Shown: positions 26,591 through 37,288 of the stretch, one piece after another | Layout: each line of letters begins with the position of its first letter | How positions within the stretch are numbered: the stretch's first letter is position 1 | Source: Methylotetracoccus oryzae | GTDB lineage: Bacteria > Pseudomonadota > Gammaproteobacteria > Methylococcales > Methylococcaceae | Assembly (NCBI RefSeq): GCF_006175985.1 | Contig: NZ_SRSH01000006.1 | Location: forward strand, 1-64,000 | DNA: 64,000 nt | Direction of reading: 5' to 3' | Translations under genes and position numbers: made by a program | Notes under the pieces: generated by a model | Seen by the model: the letters and a program-made list of their open reading frames with translations, nothing else | The model's database searches: none | Told to the model about the DNA's origin: nothing

Positions 26591-27183
26591 GCGGACTCCT
26601 CCTCGTTGGCGCCGCCTATGAACAGCAGGCTCTCAGTCAGGTAGCGATAAGGGGGAATTTCGAGGTTCTTCGGGGCGGGAACGCCCTTGTAGACCCGACC
26701 GGCGATGTCGAACAGCGAGCCGTGACAGGGACAGAAGAAACCACCGAGCCAGTCCGGACCCAGATCCGCCGGCCGCTGGTCGGGCCGATACGTCGGCGAA
26801 CACCCCAGGTGAGTGCAGACGCCAACCGCGACGAAGATCTCGGGTTTGAGCGACCGGGCTTCGTTGTGCGCGTACTCGGGCTGATCCGATTCCTCGGAAT
26901 CGGGATCGAGCAGCTTGTCGCGCACCTCGGCCAGCGTCGCCAGGGCTTCGGGCGTGCGCCGCAGCACCCAGACCGGTTTGCCGCGCCACATCACGCGGAT
27001 CAGCTGCCCCGGCTCCAGTCGGCTGATATCCACTTCGACCGGCGCGCCGGAGGCACGCGCTTTGGCACTGGGCTGCATCGAGGCGAGGAACGGCGTGACG
27101 GCGAACCCTGCGCCTATGGCTCCTACGACAGCGGCGCTCTGCGTCAGGAAGCGTCGTTTCCTGTTATCGATATCGTCGGTCAT
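26587..27183 (-). CDS. petA: Ubiquinol-cytochrome c reductase, Rieske iron-sulfur protein
   Basis: The 198-residue protein starts with a twin-arginine-like region (RKRRFLTQSAAVVGAIG) serving as signal-anchor. The [2Fe-2S] ligands are in CTHLGC (about 128-133) and CPCHGS (about 152-157). It is the first gene of the bc1 operon, with its promoter in 27184-27580. Confidence 0.95.
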   Translation of the reverse strand: MTDDIDNRKRRFLTQSAAVVGAIGAGFAVTPFLASMQPSAKARASGAPVEVDISRLEPGQLIRVMWRGKPVWVLRRTPEALATLAEVRDKLLDPDSEESDQPEYAHNEARSLKPEIFVAVGVCTHLGCSPTYRPDQRPADLGPDWLGGFFCPCHGSLFDIAGRVYKGVPAPKNLEIPPYRYLTESLLFIGGANEEESA

Positions 27184-27580
27184 GCATCAACTCCGCTGAA
27201 TTTCACGCCGCTCTCTATGTTATTTCCCGGGCTCCCGGGCCCGAATTCCGTGACGGATTGTGTTGGAGATTGCCGGATGGGTCAAGGCAGAGAATTCGGG
27301 GCAAAAGCCGTGTGACGCAACGGGAGCGGGCATCCGGCACCGGTCCTTTCGGCAGAAGCCGACATAACAGGCGCTTATGCCAAGACGCGAGTCGCCGACG
27401 CGACAGGCGGTCAATGGCGTCGTCACCGCCACCCTGAGACCCGCCGAGATGCCTCGCGTTCCGCTGCACGCGGCGGGCGGGCACCGACCCGCCTGCTGCT
27501 TGACACTTCCCGGACACTGCCGCACCGTGGGAGCCGGCCGAAGCGCTCGGCACCTTCCGAACTCGCGAGACCGCAATCCC
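27184..27580. other. Divergent intergenic region, 397 bp
   Basis: Lies between petA (leftward) and an aldolase gene (rightward). It contains the GC palindrome CCCGGGCTCCCGGG near 27225-27238, about 45 bp before petA. The open frame that runs through the right half ahead of 27581 looks non-coding (Arg/Pro-rich). No clear promoter was chosen. Confidence 0.45.
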
Positions 27581-28324
27581 ATGGTAAACCTCAGCCCGGA
27601 CGAATGGCAGCTACGGCTGGATCTCGCTGCCGCCTTCCATCTCGCGGTCGAATACGATCTGCACGAGGGCATCGCCAACCATTTCTCGGCCGTCCTTCCG
27701 GACGATCGCCACTTCCTGGTCAATCCTTTCGGGCTGCATTTCTCCGAGATCACCGCGTCGAACCTCATCGTCTGCGATTTCGAGGGCCGAGTCGTCCGCG
27801 GTGAGGGCGAACCCGCCGCATCCGCTCACCATATTCACGCGCCGATCCACCGCCGCGTGCCTCGCGCCCGTGTACTGATGCACACCCACCAGCCGCATGC
27901 GACCGCACTGACGATGCTCCGCGGCGGACGGCTGGAATGGGCACTGCACACCAGTTGCCGCTTCCACGGCCGGGTGGCCTACGACACCGACTACGATGGG
28001 GTGGCGCTGAGCGACTCGGTCGGGGAGCGCATGGCCAGTATCCTCGGCCAGGCGGAATTGCTGTTCCTCGGCAATCATGGGGTCATGACGGCGGCGCCTA
28101 CCGTGGCACAGGCCTGGGACGACCTGTACTTCGTCGAGCGGGCCGCGCAGACGCAACTCCTTGCCATGAGCAGCGGGCAGCCGCTGGCCCTTCTGGACCC
28201 GGTACTGATCGAGCAGGTGGCGTCCCAGACGCGCTACGAACGCTTCGAGCTGGGTTACATCGAACGCCACTTCGCGGCACAGAAGCGGCGGCTGGACGCG
28301 GCCGGAGGGGCGTACCGGCGCTGA
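27581..28324 (+). CDS. Class II aldolase/adducin-family protein
   Basis: The 247-residue product has the zinc-binding HTHQPHATAL (HxH, about 103-112) and NHGVM (about 163-167) of the class II aldolase/adducin family, plus the early EGIANHFSAVLP (about 28-39) substrate region. The family includes fuculose-phosphate aldolase and also decarboxylases and dehydratases; the true substrate cannot be told. Length is near the family norm. The start at 27581 begins the conserved part. It precedes transaldolase by 125 bp on the same strand, so a role in sugar-phosphate chemistry is plausible. Confidence 0.8.
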   Translation: MVNLSPDEWQLRLDLAAAFHLAVEYDLHEGIANHFSAVLPDDRHFLVNPFGLHFSEITASNLIVCDFEGRVVRGEGEPAASAHHIHAPIHRRVPRARVLMHTHQPHATALTMLRGGRLEWALHTSCRFHGRVAYDTDYDGVALSDSVGERMASILGQAELLFLGNHGVMTAAPTVAQAWDDLYFVERAAQTQLLAMSSGQPLALLDPVLIEQVASQTRYERFELGYIERHFAAQKRRLDAAGGAYRR

Positions 28325-28448
28325 TCGGCCTCGTGCCGGCTGCCAGGCCGTTTCGATAGCGAACGGTGCGGGTGAATTGTCGCGGGCGGTTCGTGTCTAA
28401 CACATGGCAACGTAAACCTGCCGTTCCCGACCGGAACAGGAGGCTGCC

Positions 28449-29504
28449 ATGTCTCTGCAATCGCTGATCCAATCCGGCACCAAACTCTGGCTCGATTCGA
28501 TCGACCCGGACCTCGTCGAGCGCAACCGGGCGCTCGGAGCGACTGGGGCCACCTCGAACCCGATCATCATCGCCGACATCATCAACACCGGCCGCTTCGA
28601 TGCGCACATCCGGGCCTTGATCGACGAGCGGATGGACGATGCGGCCATCCTGTGGGAGATGACCGACTACCTGGTCCGCCGCGCTCAGGACGTCTTCCTG
28701 CCGGTCTGGGAAGAGACGCACGGCAACGATGGCTATGTCAGTTTCGAGCTCGATCCGCTGCTGGAAGACCGGGAACTCGGACCACCGCACGAACGGCGGG
28801 TCCGCGAGTACGTCGAACTCGGCAAGCACTGGGGGCGCGGTCACGTCAACCGGCTGATCAAGATCCCCGCGACGGCGGCCGGGCTCGATTCACTGGAGGA
28901 ACTCGCTGCAGCCGGAATCAACCTGAACGTGACGCTGATTTTCTCGGAGCGCCAGTACCGTATCGCGCGGGATGCGATCTGGCGCGGCGCGCAGCGCCGC
29001 GGTGACTTCCGACATTTCAAGAGCGTCTACAGCATCTTCGTGTCGCGGGTCGACGTGTACACGGAAAAACACGTGCCCGAGCTCAGCCCGGCGGCGCAGG
29101 GACTGGTGGGCATCGTCAACGTCAAGCGCCTGTGGCGGCTCAATGAGGAATTCTGGCGAGACAAGCAGCTGCCGCTGCAGCAGGAAATCGTCTTCGCGAG
29201 CACCGGCACCAAGCGGCCGCAGGATCCCCCCGACAAGTACGTCGAGGCGCTGGCCGGCAGCGACATCCAGACCAATCCGCCCGCCACGAACGAGGCGGTC
29301 GATGCGCTTGGAAAGGCCTACACGCGCCAGGTCGATCAGCTGCCGGAGCGGTCGGTCCTGGACGAGATCGACGCCAGGGTCGACCCGGCAAGGCTGGAAG
29401 CCGTCCTGATGGACGAGGGCACCGCGAAATTCGCCGAGCCGCACAAGGCGCTGTTGCGGGTGATCGCCAAAAAACATAAGAGCCTCGAAACGGAAGCCGT
29501 CTGA
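28449..29504 (+). CDS. tal: Transaldolase
   Basis: The 351-residue enzyme has the early [11 protein letters not shown] and [13 protein letters not shown] segments, and the Schiff-base Lys in RLIKIPAT (about 135-141), followed by [14 protein letters not shown] (about 155-168). The C-terminal third (ATNEAVDAL) matches the longer TAL form found in cyanobacteria and actinobacteria. It interconverts fructose 6-phosphate/erythrose 4-phosphate and sedoheptulose 7-phosphate/glyceraldehyde 3-phosphate in the cytoplasm. A strong AGGAGG precedes the ATG. rpiA follows, giving two adjacent non-oxidative pentose-phosphate genes. Confidence 0.9.
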   Translation: MSLQSLIQSGTKLWLDSIDPDLVERNRALGATGATSNPIIIADIINTGRFDAHIRALIDERMDDAAILWEMTDYLVRRAQDVFLPVWEETHGNDGYVSFELDPLLEDRELGPPHERRVREYVELGKHWGRGHVNRLIKIPATAAGLDSLEELAAAGINLNVTLIFSERQYRIARDAIWRGAQRRGDFRHFKSVYSIFVSRVDVYTEKHVPELSPAAQGLVGIVNVKRLWRLNEEFWRDKQLPLQQEIVFASTGTKRPQDPPDKYVEALAGSDIQTNPPATNEAVDALGKAYTRQVDQLPERSVLDEIDARVDPARLEAVLMDEGTAKFAEPHKALLRVIAKKHKSLETEAV

Positions 29505-29686
29505 TCCATTGCATGGCCGGACGCGGGCACGGCACGGCGTCGAGCCGTTCGTCGCCTGCCGCCGGCCGCGTGACGATTCCAGGGAGCCCTGGGCGAAACG
29601 CCCGCGGACCCGGCTTGACAAGGCGCCATGGGCGGCGCATCGTCTGCCAGGCATAAAGTCAAAGGTATTTGAATTCCCTTACATTT

Positions 29687-30364
29687 ATGAGCGATAAAGA
29701 ACTCGTCGCCCGCCGCGCCGCGGCACAGGTCGAGGCGGGCATGCTCATCGGGCTGGGTACCGGCTCGACCGCCAATTGCTTCATTGCCGAACTGGCGCGC
29801 CGGCAGCGCGAGGAAAACCTCGAGCTCATGACCGTCGCGAGCTCCGTGATCAGCGCGATCAAGGCACGGCAACACGGCCTGCCGGTGACGGCCATCGAAA
29901 ACGTCGGCCGGCTCGAACTGTATGTGGACGGCGCCGACGAAGTCGCCCCGGACCTGACCGTACTGAAGGGTCGCGGCGCGGATCTGGTGCGGGAGAAACT
30001 CTTGGCCCGCGGCAGCGACCGCTTCCTGGTCATGGTCGACCGCAGCAAGCTGGTCGCGCGGATCGGCGAGCGGTTCCCGATCCCGGTGGAGGTGATGCCG
30101 TTCGCCTGGCAACTGGTCAAGCAGCGCCTCGAGGCCCTGGGCGGCAGCGGCGATCTGCGGCCCAATGCAGCCGGTGACGGCCTGGCGGTCACGTCGCACG
30201 GCAGCCTGGTCCTCGACATGCACTTTGCCCCGGACATGAACTGCACCGAGCTCGATACGGCCCTGAACGACACACCGGGCGTCGTCGAACATGGCATCTT
30301 CCGCGGGCTGACCAGCGCAGTCCTGATTGCAGCCGACGGACAGATCGAGGAGCGGTACCCATAG
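29687..30364 (+). CDS. rpiA: Ribose-5-phosphate isomerase A
   Basis: The 225-residue product shows all RpiA signatures: GLGTGSTANC (about 23-32), YVDGADEV (about 81-88), and KGRGADLVREKLLA (about 95-108). It converts ribose 5-phosphate to ribulose 5-phosphate. A TTG at 29669 is an alternative start with AAAGG before it; I prefer the ATG at 29687 because it begins at the usual point of the family. It is convergent with the Lon-like gene, with 20 bp between. Confidence 0.9.
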   Translation: MSDKELVARRAAAQVEAGMLIGLGTGSTANCFIAELARRQREENLELMTVASSVISAIKARQHGLPVTAIENVGRLELYVDGADEVAPDLTVLKGRGADLVREKLLARGSDRFLVMVDRSKLVARIGERFPIPVEVMPFAWQLVKQRLEALGGSGDLRPNAAGDGLAVTSHGSLVLDMHFAPDMNCTELDTALNDTPGVVEHGIFRGLTSAVLIAADGQIEERYP

Positions 30365-30383
30365 AATCGCTCCGGCGTCGCGC

Positions 30384-32720
30384 TCAATCGCGCAGAGTGT
30401 CGCGGGACAGGGCAGAGTATTTTTCCAGGCGGGCCAGGGCGAGCTCGTTGATCGCAAGTGCGGGTTTGCCGGTCAGCAGTTCCAGCGCCTCATCGACGGT
30501 CCGCACCGGATACACTCCGAACAATCCGGCGCGCGCGGCCCCGACCACGTCATCGCGCAACACCAGATTGTCGCGATTGGCCCACGGGATGAGGACTCCC
30601 TGAGCGCCGTTTAGTGAGCGCGCCGCGCACAGGTCGAAGAATCCTTCGATTTTTTCATTGATACCGCCGACTGCCTGAACGTCGCCGTACTGGTTGATCG
30701 ACGCGGTGACGGCAAAAGACTGGCGCAGCGGGATGCCGGTCAGGGCGGAGATCAACGCGCACAACTCCGCGAGCGCGGCCGAATCGCCATCCACGTAGCC
30801 GTAGGACTGCTCCAGCGCGAGATTGGCGGAGATCGCCAGCGGAAAGCGCCGCGCATACTTCTGCCCGAGATACCCCGCCAGGATCATGACGCCCTTCGAA
30901 TGGATGGCCTGGCCCAGCTCCGCTTCACGCTCGATATCGACCACCCCGCGCGCACCGGGACAGACAGTGGCGCTGACGCGCGCCGGCATGCCGATCCGGG
31001 CATCGCCGATCTCGGCCAGTGTCAGTGCGTTGGCCCGACCGACGGCCACACCGTCAGTATCGATCAGCACGATGCCGTCGAGGATATCGCGGAGCAGGTA
31101 TTCGGCGGCGCGCCCTGTGCGCTCGCGCTGCGCCGCCAGCGCGGCGCGCACGTGGGCAGCCTCGATCCGGGCGGCGCCTGCGCGGAGGCGCTCGAAGTCT
31201 GCCTCCAGTGCGACCTGGACCATCGGCGCGATATGCGGCGAGAGCCGGCGACGATGCGCGACCACGCGGCTGCTGAAGTCGCACAGGGCCACCATGGCCG
31301 GCGCGGTCAGCGGCGGCAGCCCCTGCGCCTCGGTCAAGGTCTTCAGCAGCCTGGCGTAGTTGCAGGTAAAGCCCCCATCACGCGGGAAGTACCCATCGAA
31401 CTCGGCCAGCACGCGGAACAATTCGGGGAACTCCGCATCCAGCGACCGGAGCTCGTAGTAAAGGTCGTGTGGTCCCAGGAGTGCGATCTTGACCCGTAGC
31501 GGCAGCGGGGCGGGGCTCAGCGTCGCGACGGCCGGTCCGCCCTGCTCGGCGGAGGACGATTCGATCCGCAACCAACCGCTCTTGAGGGCTCGCTTCAGTG
31601 CGGACCACACCGCGGGATCCTCGAGCACCTTCGCTGCCTCGAGTATCAGGAATCCGCCGTTGGCGTGATGGAGGGCGCCCGGGAAGATCAGGTGATGGTC
31701 GGCCATCAGCGTACCCGCTTCGCTGGCGAACTCGATCCGCCCGAACAGATTCGACAAACTCGGATTCGGCTCGTAAATCACTGGCGCGCCGCAGTCCGGT
31801 GGGTGGCTCACCAGGACGCGGGGCGTGTAACGCCGGCGCAGCCAATCCGCGCCGGGGGCTTCGCGGTCCGGCTCGTTCTCGTCGTTCAGTCGGGGCGCCA
31901 GCGCGCGGCACAGATCCCGCTCGATGGCCTGCAGGTGCCGGGTGACACCGTCGAATGCGCGGTACTTCTCCACGAGCACGCCCAGCGGTGAGCGAATGGC
32001 ATTGGCAATCGCTTCAGACGCCAAGGCGCGCAGTTGCTCGTCGCGCTCCCGGCGCCACTGGGGCAGGTCGACCAGCGCATCGCCCAGTGAGGTCTCGACC
32101 TGGCAGGAGGCGGCCTGGAACTGTTCGCGCTGGGCAGCCGTGAGGGCGGCATCCTCGACCACGCGACCGTCCTGGAGCGGCGCGAACGACAAGGCCTCGC
32201 CATCGCGCAGTACGGCCACCCCGAGGGCCTTCGCCCCTGCTGCAACCCGCTCCAGCACGGCGTCACAGCGGAGTTGGAGAACACGCATCGTGCGGCTGCG
32301 GCGCCGCTGATAGGCGGGGTTGTCGGCGACCGCGGCGAGGTTCGCGATGACGGCATGAATCAGCTCCTCGATATCGGTTGCCAGGACACTGCCCTGACGC
32401 GGAGGCAGGCGGAGCGGCGCCGGCTCGCGCGGCTCGTCGAAACGGTTCAGGTACAGCCAGTCACCCGGAGACGGCTGACCCTGCGCCGCAGCCCTGAGCT
32501 GCTGCCGGAGCAGCGACAGCCGTCCCGTCCCCGGCTCGCCCATGACGAACACGTTGTAGCCCTCACCCGGCATCGCCACCGCCAGGCTGATCGCATCGAT
32601 GGCGCGGCGATGCCCCAACGGACCCTCCCAAGCCTCGAGCTCCGCTGTCGTTACGAAGGGCAGGCGCCGCGTTTCGGCCGGCGGTATCAGATCATCCGGG
32701 GGCAGCGGCGATAAGGGCAT
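30384..32720 (-). CDS. Lon-like ATP-dependent protease (AAA_32 family)
   Basis: The 778-residue protein has an N-terminal AAA module whose Walker A reads GEPGTGRLS (61-69, Arg in place of the usual Lys), a long helical insertion (about 100-300), a Walker B-like region around GGFLILEAAKVLED, and a C-terminal Lon protease domain with the catalytic Ser in DGDSAALAEL and the Lys in GGINEKIEGF. It lacks the N-terminal Lon substrate domain and so belongs to the short LonC/YcbZ-like group. Such proteins may be protein-quality factors. The Arg substitution may be usual for the family; I cannot verify this. It is flanked by metabolic genes with no obvious link. Confidence 0.85.
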   Translation of the reverse strand: MPLSPLPPDDLIPPAETRRLPFVTTAELEAWEGPLGHRRAIDAISLAVAMPGEGYNVFVMGEPGTGRLSLLRQQLRAAAQGQPSPGDWLYLNRFDEPREPAPLRLPPRQGSVLATDIEELIHAVIANLAAVADNPAYQRRRSRTMRVLQLRCDAVLERVAAGAKALGVAVLRDGEALSFAPLQDGRVVEDAALTAAQREQFQAASCQVETSLGDALVDLPQWRRERDEQLRALASEAIANAIRSPLGVLVEKYRAFDGVTRHLQAIERDLCRALAPRLNDENEPDREAPGADWLRRRYTPRVLVSHPPDCGAPVIYEPNPSLSNLFGRIEFASEAGTLMADHHLIFPGALHHANGGFLILEAAKVLEDPAVWSALKRALKSGWLRIESSSAEQGGPAVATLSPAPLPLRVKIALLGPHDLYYELRSLDAEFPELFRVLAEFDGYFPRDGGFTCNYARLLKTLTEAQGLPPLTAPAMVALCDFSSRVVAHRRRLSPHIAPMVQVALEADFERLRAGAARIEAAHVRAALAAQRERTGRAAEYLLRDILDGIVLIDTDGVAVGRANALTLAEIGDARIGMPARVSATVCPGARGVVDIEREAELGQAIHSKGVMILAGYLGQKYARRFPLAISANLALEQSYGYVDGDSAALAELCALISALTGIPLRQSFAVTASINQYGDVQAVGGINEKIEGFFDLCAARSLNGAQGVLIPWANRDNLVLRDDVVGAARAGLFGVYPVRTVDEALELLTGKPALAINELALARLEKYSALSRDTLRD

Positions 32721-33109
32721 GAGGCTCCCCGTAGCGGGTTGAGTTAAAAGGACGACGGCAGGGCGGCGCAAGACCCTCGCGGCCACGATCCGGGTCGCAA
32801 CCGCAATGGGCTACGATTGTGCCGGATTCCCGTCAGGGCGTTCTCGGATACGCTATCGCCGGACCCGGGGCATCGCAAGAACTGGACGCCGGACCCGCCG
32901 GCTTGCTACCATTCGCGTCCTAAATTCGGGTTTTCTGGCGCATTTTGAGAGTCGGTCGGTCAACGCTGTCGGTAGGGGAATCCTCAGTCCCGGGCTTCAC
33001 GTCCGGGCCTTCCCTGTCCTGGTCCGTTTTCCGCTGCCCGGCTCGCTCCCTCCTCCACGCGCCGGCTTTCTTCTTCTAAGGCACTGATTCACTAAACCGG
33101 GAGACGCGT
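32721..33109. other. Divergent intergenic region, 389 bp, upstream of gap
   Basis: Lies between the Lon-like gene (leftward) and gap (rightward). It contains a hairpin-prone G/C-rich part, with CCCGG at 32987-32991 and CCGGG at about 33001-33005 around GCTTCACGT. GGGAG precedes the gap ATG by 6 bases. The promoter could not be resolved. Confidence 0.45.
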
Positions 33110-34123
33110 ATGTCGATCAAGGTGGCTATCAATGGGTACGGCCGTATCGGGCGAAACATTCTTCGCGCTCTGTACGAGAACAAGCGCACCAGCGAGATCC
33201 AGATCGTCGCGATCAACGATCTGGGCGATGCCAACACCAACGCGCATCTGACCAAGTACGACACCGTACACGGCCGGTTCAGCGGTGAGGTATCGGTCGA
33301 TGGCGATTACATGATTGTCAACGGCGATCGGATCCGGGTTCTGGCAGAACGTGACCCGGCCAAGCTGCCTTGGGCCGAACTGGGCATCGACGTCGTGCAC
33401 GAATGCACCGGCATTTTCACGTCGAAGGCGAAGTGCTCCGCGCATATCAGCGCCGGTGCCAAGAAAGTCATCCTGTCGGCGCCGGGCGGCGAAGACGTGG
33501 ATGCGACCATCGTCTACGGCGTCAACCACGGAACGCTGAAGAGCACCGACACGGTGATCTCGAATGCGTCATGCACGACGAACTGCCTCGCGCCGCTGGT
33601 CAAGCCGCTGCACGAGAAGATCGGTCTCGTGAACGGTCTGATGACCACGATTCATTCTTACACCAATGATCAGGTGCTGACCGACGTCTTCCACAAGGAC
33701 CTGCGCCGCGCCCGTTCGGCGACCATGTCGATGATCCCGACCAAGACCGGTGCCGCCGCGGCGGTCGGTCTGGTGCTGCCGGAGCTGAACGGCAGACTCG
33801 ACGGCTTCGCGGTCCGCGTGCCGACCATCAACGTTTCGCTGGTCGACTTGTCGTTCGTTGCAGCTAAGCCGACGAGCAAGGATGAAGTGAACGGCATCCT
33901 GAAGGCGGCTTCGGAAGGCGAACTTAAAGGGATCCTGGAATACAACGCCCTGCCGCTGGTGTCGATGGACTATAACCACTCGACCGCCTCGTCCGTATTC
34001 GATTCCACGCTGACGAAGGTCAGCAAGGACGGCACGCTGGTGAAGGTGCTTTCCTGGTACGACAATGAGTGGGGGTTCTCGAACCGGATGCTCGACACCA
34101 CCATCGCGCTGATGAAGGCCTGA
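33110..34123 (+). CDS. gap: Glyceraldehyde-3-phosphate dehydrogenase, type I
   Basis: The 337-residue enzyme has the NAD-binding [10 protein letters not shown] (about 7-16), the catalytic Cys in [13 protein letters not shown] (about 150-162), and the [10 protein letters not shown] closing motif. It oxidises glyceraldehyde 3-phosphate, or reverses this in gluconeogenesis. It precedes pyk by 8 bp, so the two are probably co-transcribed, with fbp next. The arrangement suits a switch between glycolysis and gluconeogenesis or carbon fixation. Confidence 0.95.
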   Translation: MSIKVAINGYGRIGRNILRALYENKRTSEIQIVAINDLGDANTNAHLTKYDTVHGRFSGEVSVDGDYMIVNGDRIRVLAERDPAKLPWAELGIDVVHECTGIFTSKAKCSAHISAGAKKVILSAPGGEDVDATIVYGVNHGTLKSTDTVISNASCTTNCLAPLVKPLHEKIGLVNGLMTTIHSYTNDQVLTDVFHKDLRRARSATMSMIPTKTGAAAAVGLVLPELNGRLDGFAVRVPTINVSLVDLSFVAAKPTSKDEVNGILKAASEGELKGILEYNALPLVSMDYNHSTASSVFDSTLTKVSKDGTLVKVLSWYDNEWGFSNRMLDTTIALMKA

Positions 34124-34131
34124 GAAAGCCG

Positions 34132-35628
34132 ATGATCACCAATACCTCGATGAACTGGATGCGACGCACCAAGATCATTGCGACCCTTGGACCCGCGACT
34201 GATGAACCGGCGGCTTTGCGTTCCGTTCTCGAGGCCGGCGTCGATGTGGTTCGCCTGAATTTTTCTCATGGCACCCCGGAACAGCATCTGCGCCGGGCCA
34301 ACCTGGTCCGGCAGTTTGCTGAGGAACTGGGACGCCACATCGGCATTCTGGTCGATTTGCAGGGGCCCAAGATTCGGATCGCCCGATTCAGCGGAGATCG
34401 CAAGATCCAGCTCGAGCCGGGCGCTCCGTTCGCGATCGACCCGGCCCTGCCCGCCGATTCCGGTGACGATACCCAGGTGGGCTGCTGCTACGAAGAGTTG
34501 CCGACGGATGTCAAGGCCGGCGACAGCCTGTTGTTGAACGACGGCCTGATCGAACTCGAGGTCGAGTCCGTGAAGGGCAGCCGCGTGGCCTGCCGGGTCG
34601 TCATCGGCGGCGAACTCTCCAATCACAAAGGCATCAACAAGAAGGGCGGCGGCCTTTCCGCCAGCGCCCTCACCGACAAGGACCGCGCCGACATCCTCAC
34701 CGCGGTCGAGATCGGGGCCGATTATCTCGCCATTTCGTTTCCCCGCACCGCGGATGATGTCCGCGAAGCACGATCCTTGCTGCGCAAGGCCGGTGGCGAT
34801 GCCGCCATCGTCTCGAAAATCGAGCGCGCCGAAGCACTACATCCCGGGGTCATCGAGGAGATCATCGATGTCTCCGACGCCATCATGGTCGCGCGCGGCG
34901 ATCTTGGCGTGGAAATCGGCGATGCGCAGCTGCCGTGGGTGCAGAAGCAGCTCATCGGCATGGCACGCGCCCGCAATCGCGTGGTGATCACGGCAACACA
35001 GATGATGGAGTCGATGATCCAGAATCCGCAGCCGACCCGCGCCGAAGTGTTTGACGTGGCCAATGCCGTGATCGACGGCACCGACGCCGTGATGCTCTCG
35101 GCCGAGACCGCCAGCGGGCGTTTCCCGGATCGGGCCGTCGCCGCGATGGACCGCGTATGCCTCGAAGCGGAGAAACACCCGCGCGCCCGGCAGTCCGATC
35201 ACCGGATCGACGAACATTTCCACCGGATCGACGAAGCGATTGCCATGTCGGCCATGTATGCCGCCAACCATACCAAGGTCTGCGCCATCGGTGCCCTGAC
35301 CGAGACCGGCTCCACGCCGCTGTGGATGTCGCGCATCAGCTCGGGCATTCCGATCTTCGCGTTGACGCCGCACGAACGGACCTGCCGCAAGGTCGCTTTG
35401 TTCCGTGGTGTTTACCCCATCTCCTTCCACCACGACACCTCCGATCACGCCGAGCTGAACCGCGCCATCGTCGAGCAGTTGATGGCTCTGGGCGTTGCCA
35501 AGCCGGATGATCTGGTCATCCTGACGAAGGGCGACCTGACCGGCGTCAAGGGTGGCACCAACGCCATGAAGATCGCCCGGATCTCGGAAGTGCTGGCCGC
35601 TGCCCCGCAGCGTTCCGAAACCGGCTGA
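34132..35628 (+). CDS. pyk: Pyruvate kinase
   Basis: The 498-residue enzyme has the starting [22 protein letters not shown], the Mg/K site [12 protein letters not shown] (about 260-271), and the TQMMESMI segment. It converts phosphoenolpyruvate and ADP to pyruvate and ATP. The start could also be the ATG at 34150; 34132 gives a slightly longer N-terminus after GAGAAAG. It is 32 bp before fbp, in the gap-pyk-fbp operon. Confidence 0.95.
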   Translation: MITNTSMNWMRRTKIIATLGPATDEPAALRSVLEAGVDVVRLNFSHGTPEQHLRRANLVRQFAEELGRHIGILVDLQGPKIRIARFSGDRKIQLEPGAPFAIDPALPADSGDDTQVGCCYEELPTDVKAGDSLLLNDGLIELEVESVKGSRVACRVVIGGELSNHKGINKKGGGLSASALTDKDRADILTAVEIGADYLAISFPRTADDVREARSLLRKAGGDAAIVSKIERAEALHPGVIEEIIDVSDAIMVARGDLGVEIGDAQLPWVQKQLIGMARARNRVVITATQMMESMIQNPQPTRAEVFDVANAVIDGTDAVMLSAETASGRFPDRAVAAMDRVCLEAEKHPRARQSDHRIDEHFHRIDEAIAMSAMYAANHTKVCAIGALTETGSTPLWMSRISSGIPIFALTPHERTCRKVALFRGVYPISFHHDTSDHAELNRAIVEQLMALGVAKPDDLVILTKGDLTGVKGGTNAMKIARISEVLAAAPQRSETG

Positions 35629-35660
35629 CCCGGCGCGACGGACAAGGCCCAGGATCCAGG

Positions 35661-36659
35661 ATGCGCGGGGAGTCGCTGACGCAGTTCCTGATTCACGAAC
35701 AGCGCAAGACACCGGCCGCGAGTGGCGAGTTCACGCTGCTGCTGAACGACATCGCGGCCGCCTGCAAAGCCATTGCCCATGAGGTCAATCGCGGGGCACT
35801 GGCCGGCAACCTGGGTCTGGCCGGGTCGAGCAATGTCCAGGGCGAGGCGCAGAAAAAACTGGATCTGATCGCCAATGAGCTGTTCCTGGGCTCGCTGGAA
35901 TGGACCGGCCATTTCGCGGCAATGGCCTCTGAGGAAAACGACGAGATCATTCCGATTCCTGCGGCGCTACCGCGCGGCAATTATCTCGTCTGTTTCGATC
36001 CCCTCGATGGATCGTCCAATATCGATCTGAATCTCTCGGTTGGCACCATCTTCTCGGTGTTGCGCTGTCCGGACCACTGCGAGACTCCCACCGAAAGCAC
36101 CTTCCTGCAACCGGGCATTAAACAGGTCAGTGCCGGCTTCTGCATCTACGGGCCAACGACGATCATGGTGCTGACCACCGGGAATGGCGTCAACGGCTTC
36201 ACGCTCGATCGCGATGTCGGAGAGTTCATCCTGACTCATCCGAACATCCGGATTCCCGAGGATACGCGGGAGTTCGCGATCAACATGTCGAACCAGCGCT
36301 TCTGGGAAGCGCCGGTTCAACGGTACGTGGATGAATGCGTGCGCGGTGAAACCGGCATGCGCGACAAGAACTTCAACATGCGCTGGATCGCCTCGCTGGT
36401 GGCCGAGGTTTACCGCATCCTGACGCGTGGCGGGATCTTCCTGTACCCGTCCGACAGCCGCCCCGGTGGACAGTCCGGTCATCTGCGGCTGATGTACGAA
36501 GCCAACCCCATGAGCTTCATCGTCGAACAGGCCGGGGGCGCGAGTTCGAACGGACGCGAGCGCATCATGGAACTGCAGCCCACCGCGATTCATCAGCGCG
36601 TGCCGCTGATACTGGGGTCAAGGAACGAGGTCGAACGGGTCGTCGGCTATCACCGTTAA
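35661..36659 (+). CDS. fbp: Fructose-1,6-bisphosphatase, class I
   Basis: The 332-residue phosphatase has the metal-binding SEENDEII (about 92-99), [11 protein letters not shown] (about 112-122), and the substrate region [25 protein letters not shown] (broken here into short parts across 258-282). It hydrolyses fructose 1,6-bisphosphate in gluconeogenesis or the Calvin cycle. It is probably the last gene of the gap-pyk-fbp operon. No carbon-fixation gene is in the window. Confidence 0.95.
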   Translation: MRGESLTQFLIHEQRKTPAASGEFTLLLNDIAAACKAIAHEVNRGALAGNLGLAGSSNVQGEAQKKLDLIANELFLGSLEWTGHFAAMASEENDEIIPIPAALPRGNYLVCFDPLDGSSNIDLNLSVGTIFSVLRCPDHCETPTESTFLQPGIKQVSAGFCIYGPTTIMVLTTGNGVNGFTLDRDVGEFILTHPNIRIPEDTREFAINMSNQRFWEAPVQRYVDECVRGETGMRDKNFNMRWIASLVAEVYRILTRGGIFLYPSDSRPGGQSGHLRLMYEANPMSFIVEQAGGASSNGRERIMELQPTAIHQRVPLILGSRNEVERVVGYHR

Positions 36660-36697
36660 GGGACGCGACATGCGCCTGGATCCGCGATCCGCGCGCG

Positions 36698-37288
36698 TCA
36701 ACTCGACCGCTGGTGCAAGGGACTTCGCCGAGGGAAGTGGGCCCGCAGGAATTCCATCTGGTCCGACAGCACCCGCCGACCCTGCAGATAAACGTACTCG
36801 GCATGCGTCGGCGCGAAAGGGATTGCCAGCAACTCCATACCCGCCTGTTCCGGTGTCCTGCCCGCCTTGTGGTTGTTGCAGCGCTTGCAGGCCGTAACCA
36901 CATTGTTCCAGTGATCTGCGCCACCGCGACTGATCGGCCGGACATGGTCCCGCGACAATTCGGAATGGCGGAAGCGCTGCCCGCAGTAGAGGCACAGGTA
37001 GCCATCCCGCCGAAACAGGGCCGGATTATTCAGTGGGGGAACATAGCCGGAGTCCACCTTGTAGCCGGTATGCGGATGTCCATGGGTTGCAATGATCGAG
37101 TTGACCGTTATCAGGCTCCGGCACCCCGTACGCGCGTTGATCCCCCCGCGCAATTCGTAGAGCACCGAGCCGCAAGCATAGGCAACCTGTTCCAGATGGT
37201 AGAGTTTCGCAGCCTCCTGGTAACCGATCCATTCGAGAGGCATCCCCGAACTATCGGTGCGAAGTACCTGGAACTGACAGACCAACAT
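36698..37288 (-). CDS. HNH endonuclease domain protein
   Basis: The 196-residue protein has an N-terminal region of ~80 residues without a known pattern, then a zinc-ribbon HNH module: CLYCG (about 102-106), LSRDHVRPISRGG (about 113-125) with the catalytic His, and NNVVTACKRCNNHKAGRTP (about 130-148). The family includes standalone HNH nucleases of unknown role found widely in bacteria. The start at 37288 gives the usual MLVCQFQVL-type beginning. It is convergent with fbp (38 bp gap) and divergent from priA, sharing the region with DnaA boxes. Confidence 0.85.
   Translation of the reverse strand: MLVCQFQVLRTDSSGMPLEWIGYQEAAKLYHLEQVAYACGSVLYELRGGINARTGCRSLITVNSIIATHGHPHTGYKVDSGYVPPLNNPALFRRDGYLCLYCGQRFRHSELSRDHVRPISRGGADHWNNVVTACKRCNNHKAGRTPEQAGMELLAIPFAPTHAEYVYLQGRRVLSDQMEFLRAHFPRRSPLHQRSS

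Noticed and set aside
29669..29686. TTG start for rpiA six codons upstream
   Set aside because: It has AAAGG before it, but the family normally begins at the ATG at 29687; left as an alternative.
32960..33070. Possible second copy (minus strand) of the G-rich repeat at 12791-12886
   Set aside because: It shares only general layout and some short words such as GGGAGGGAGCGAGCC and GACGTGAAGCCC; the similarity is too loose to call.
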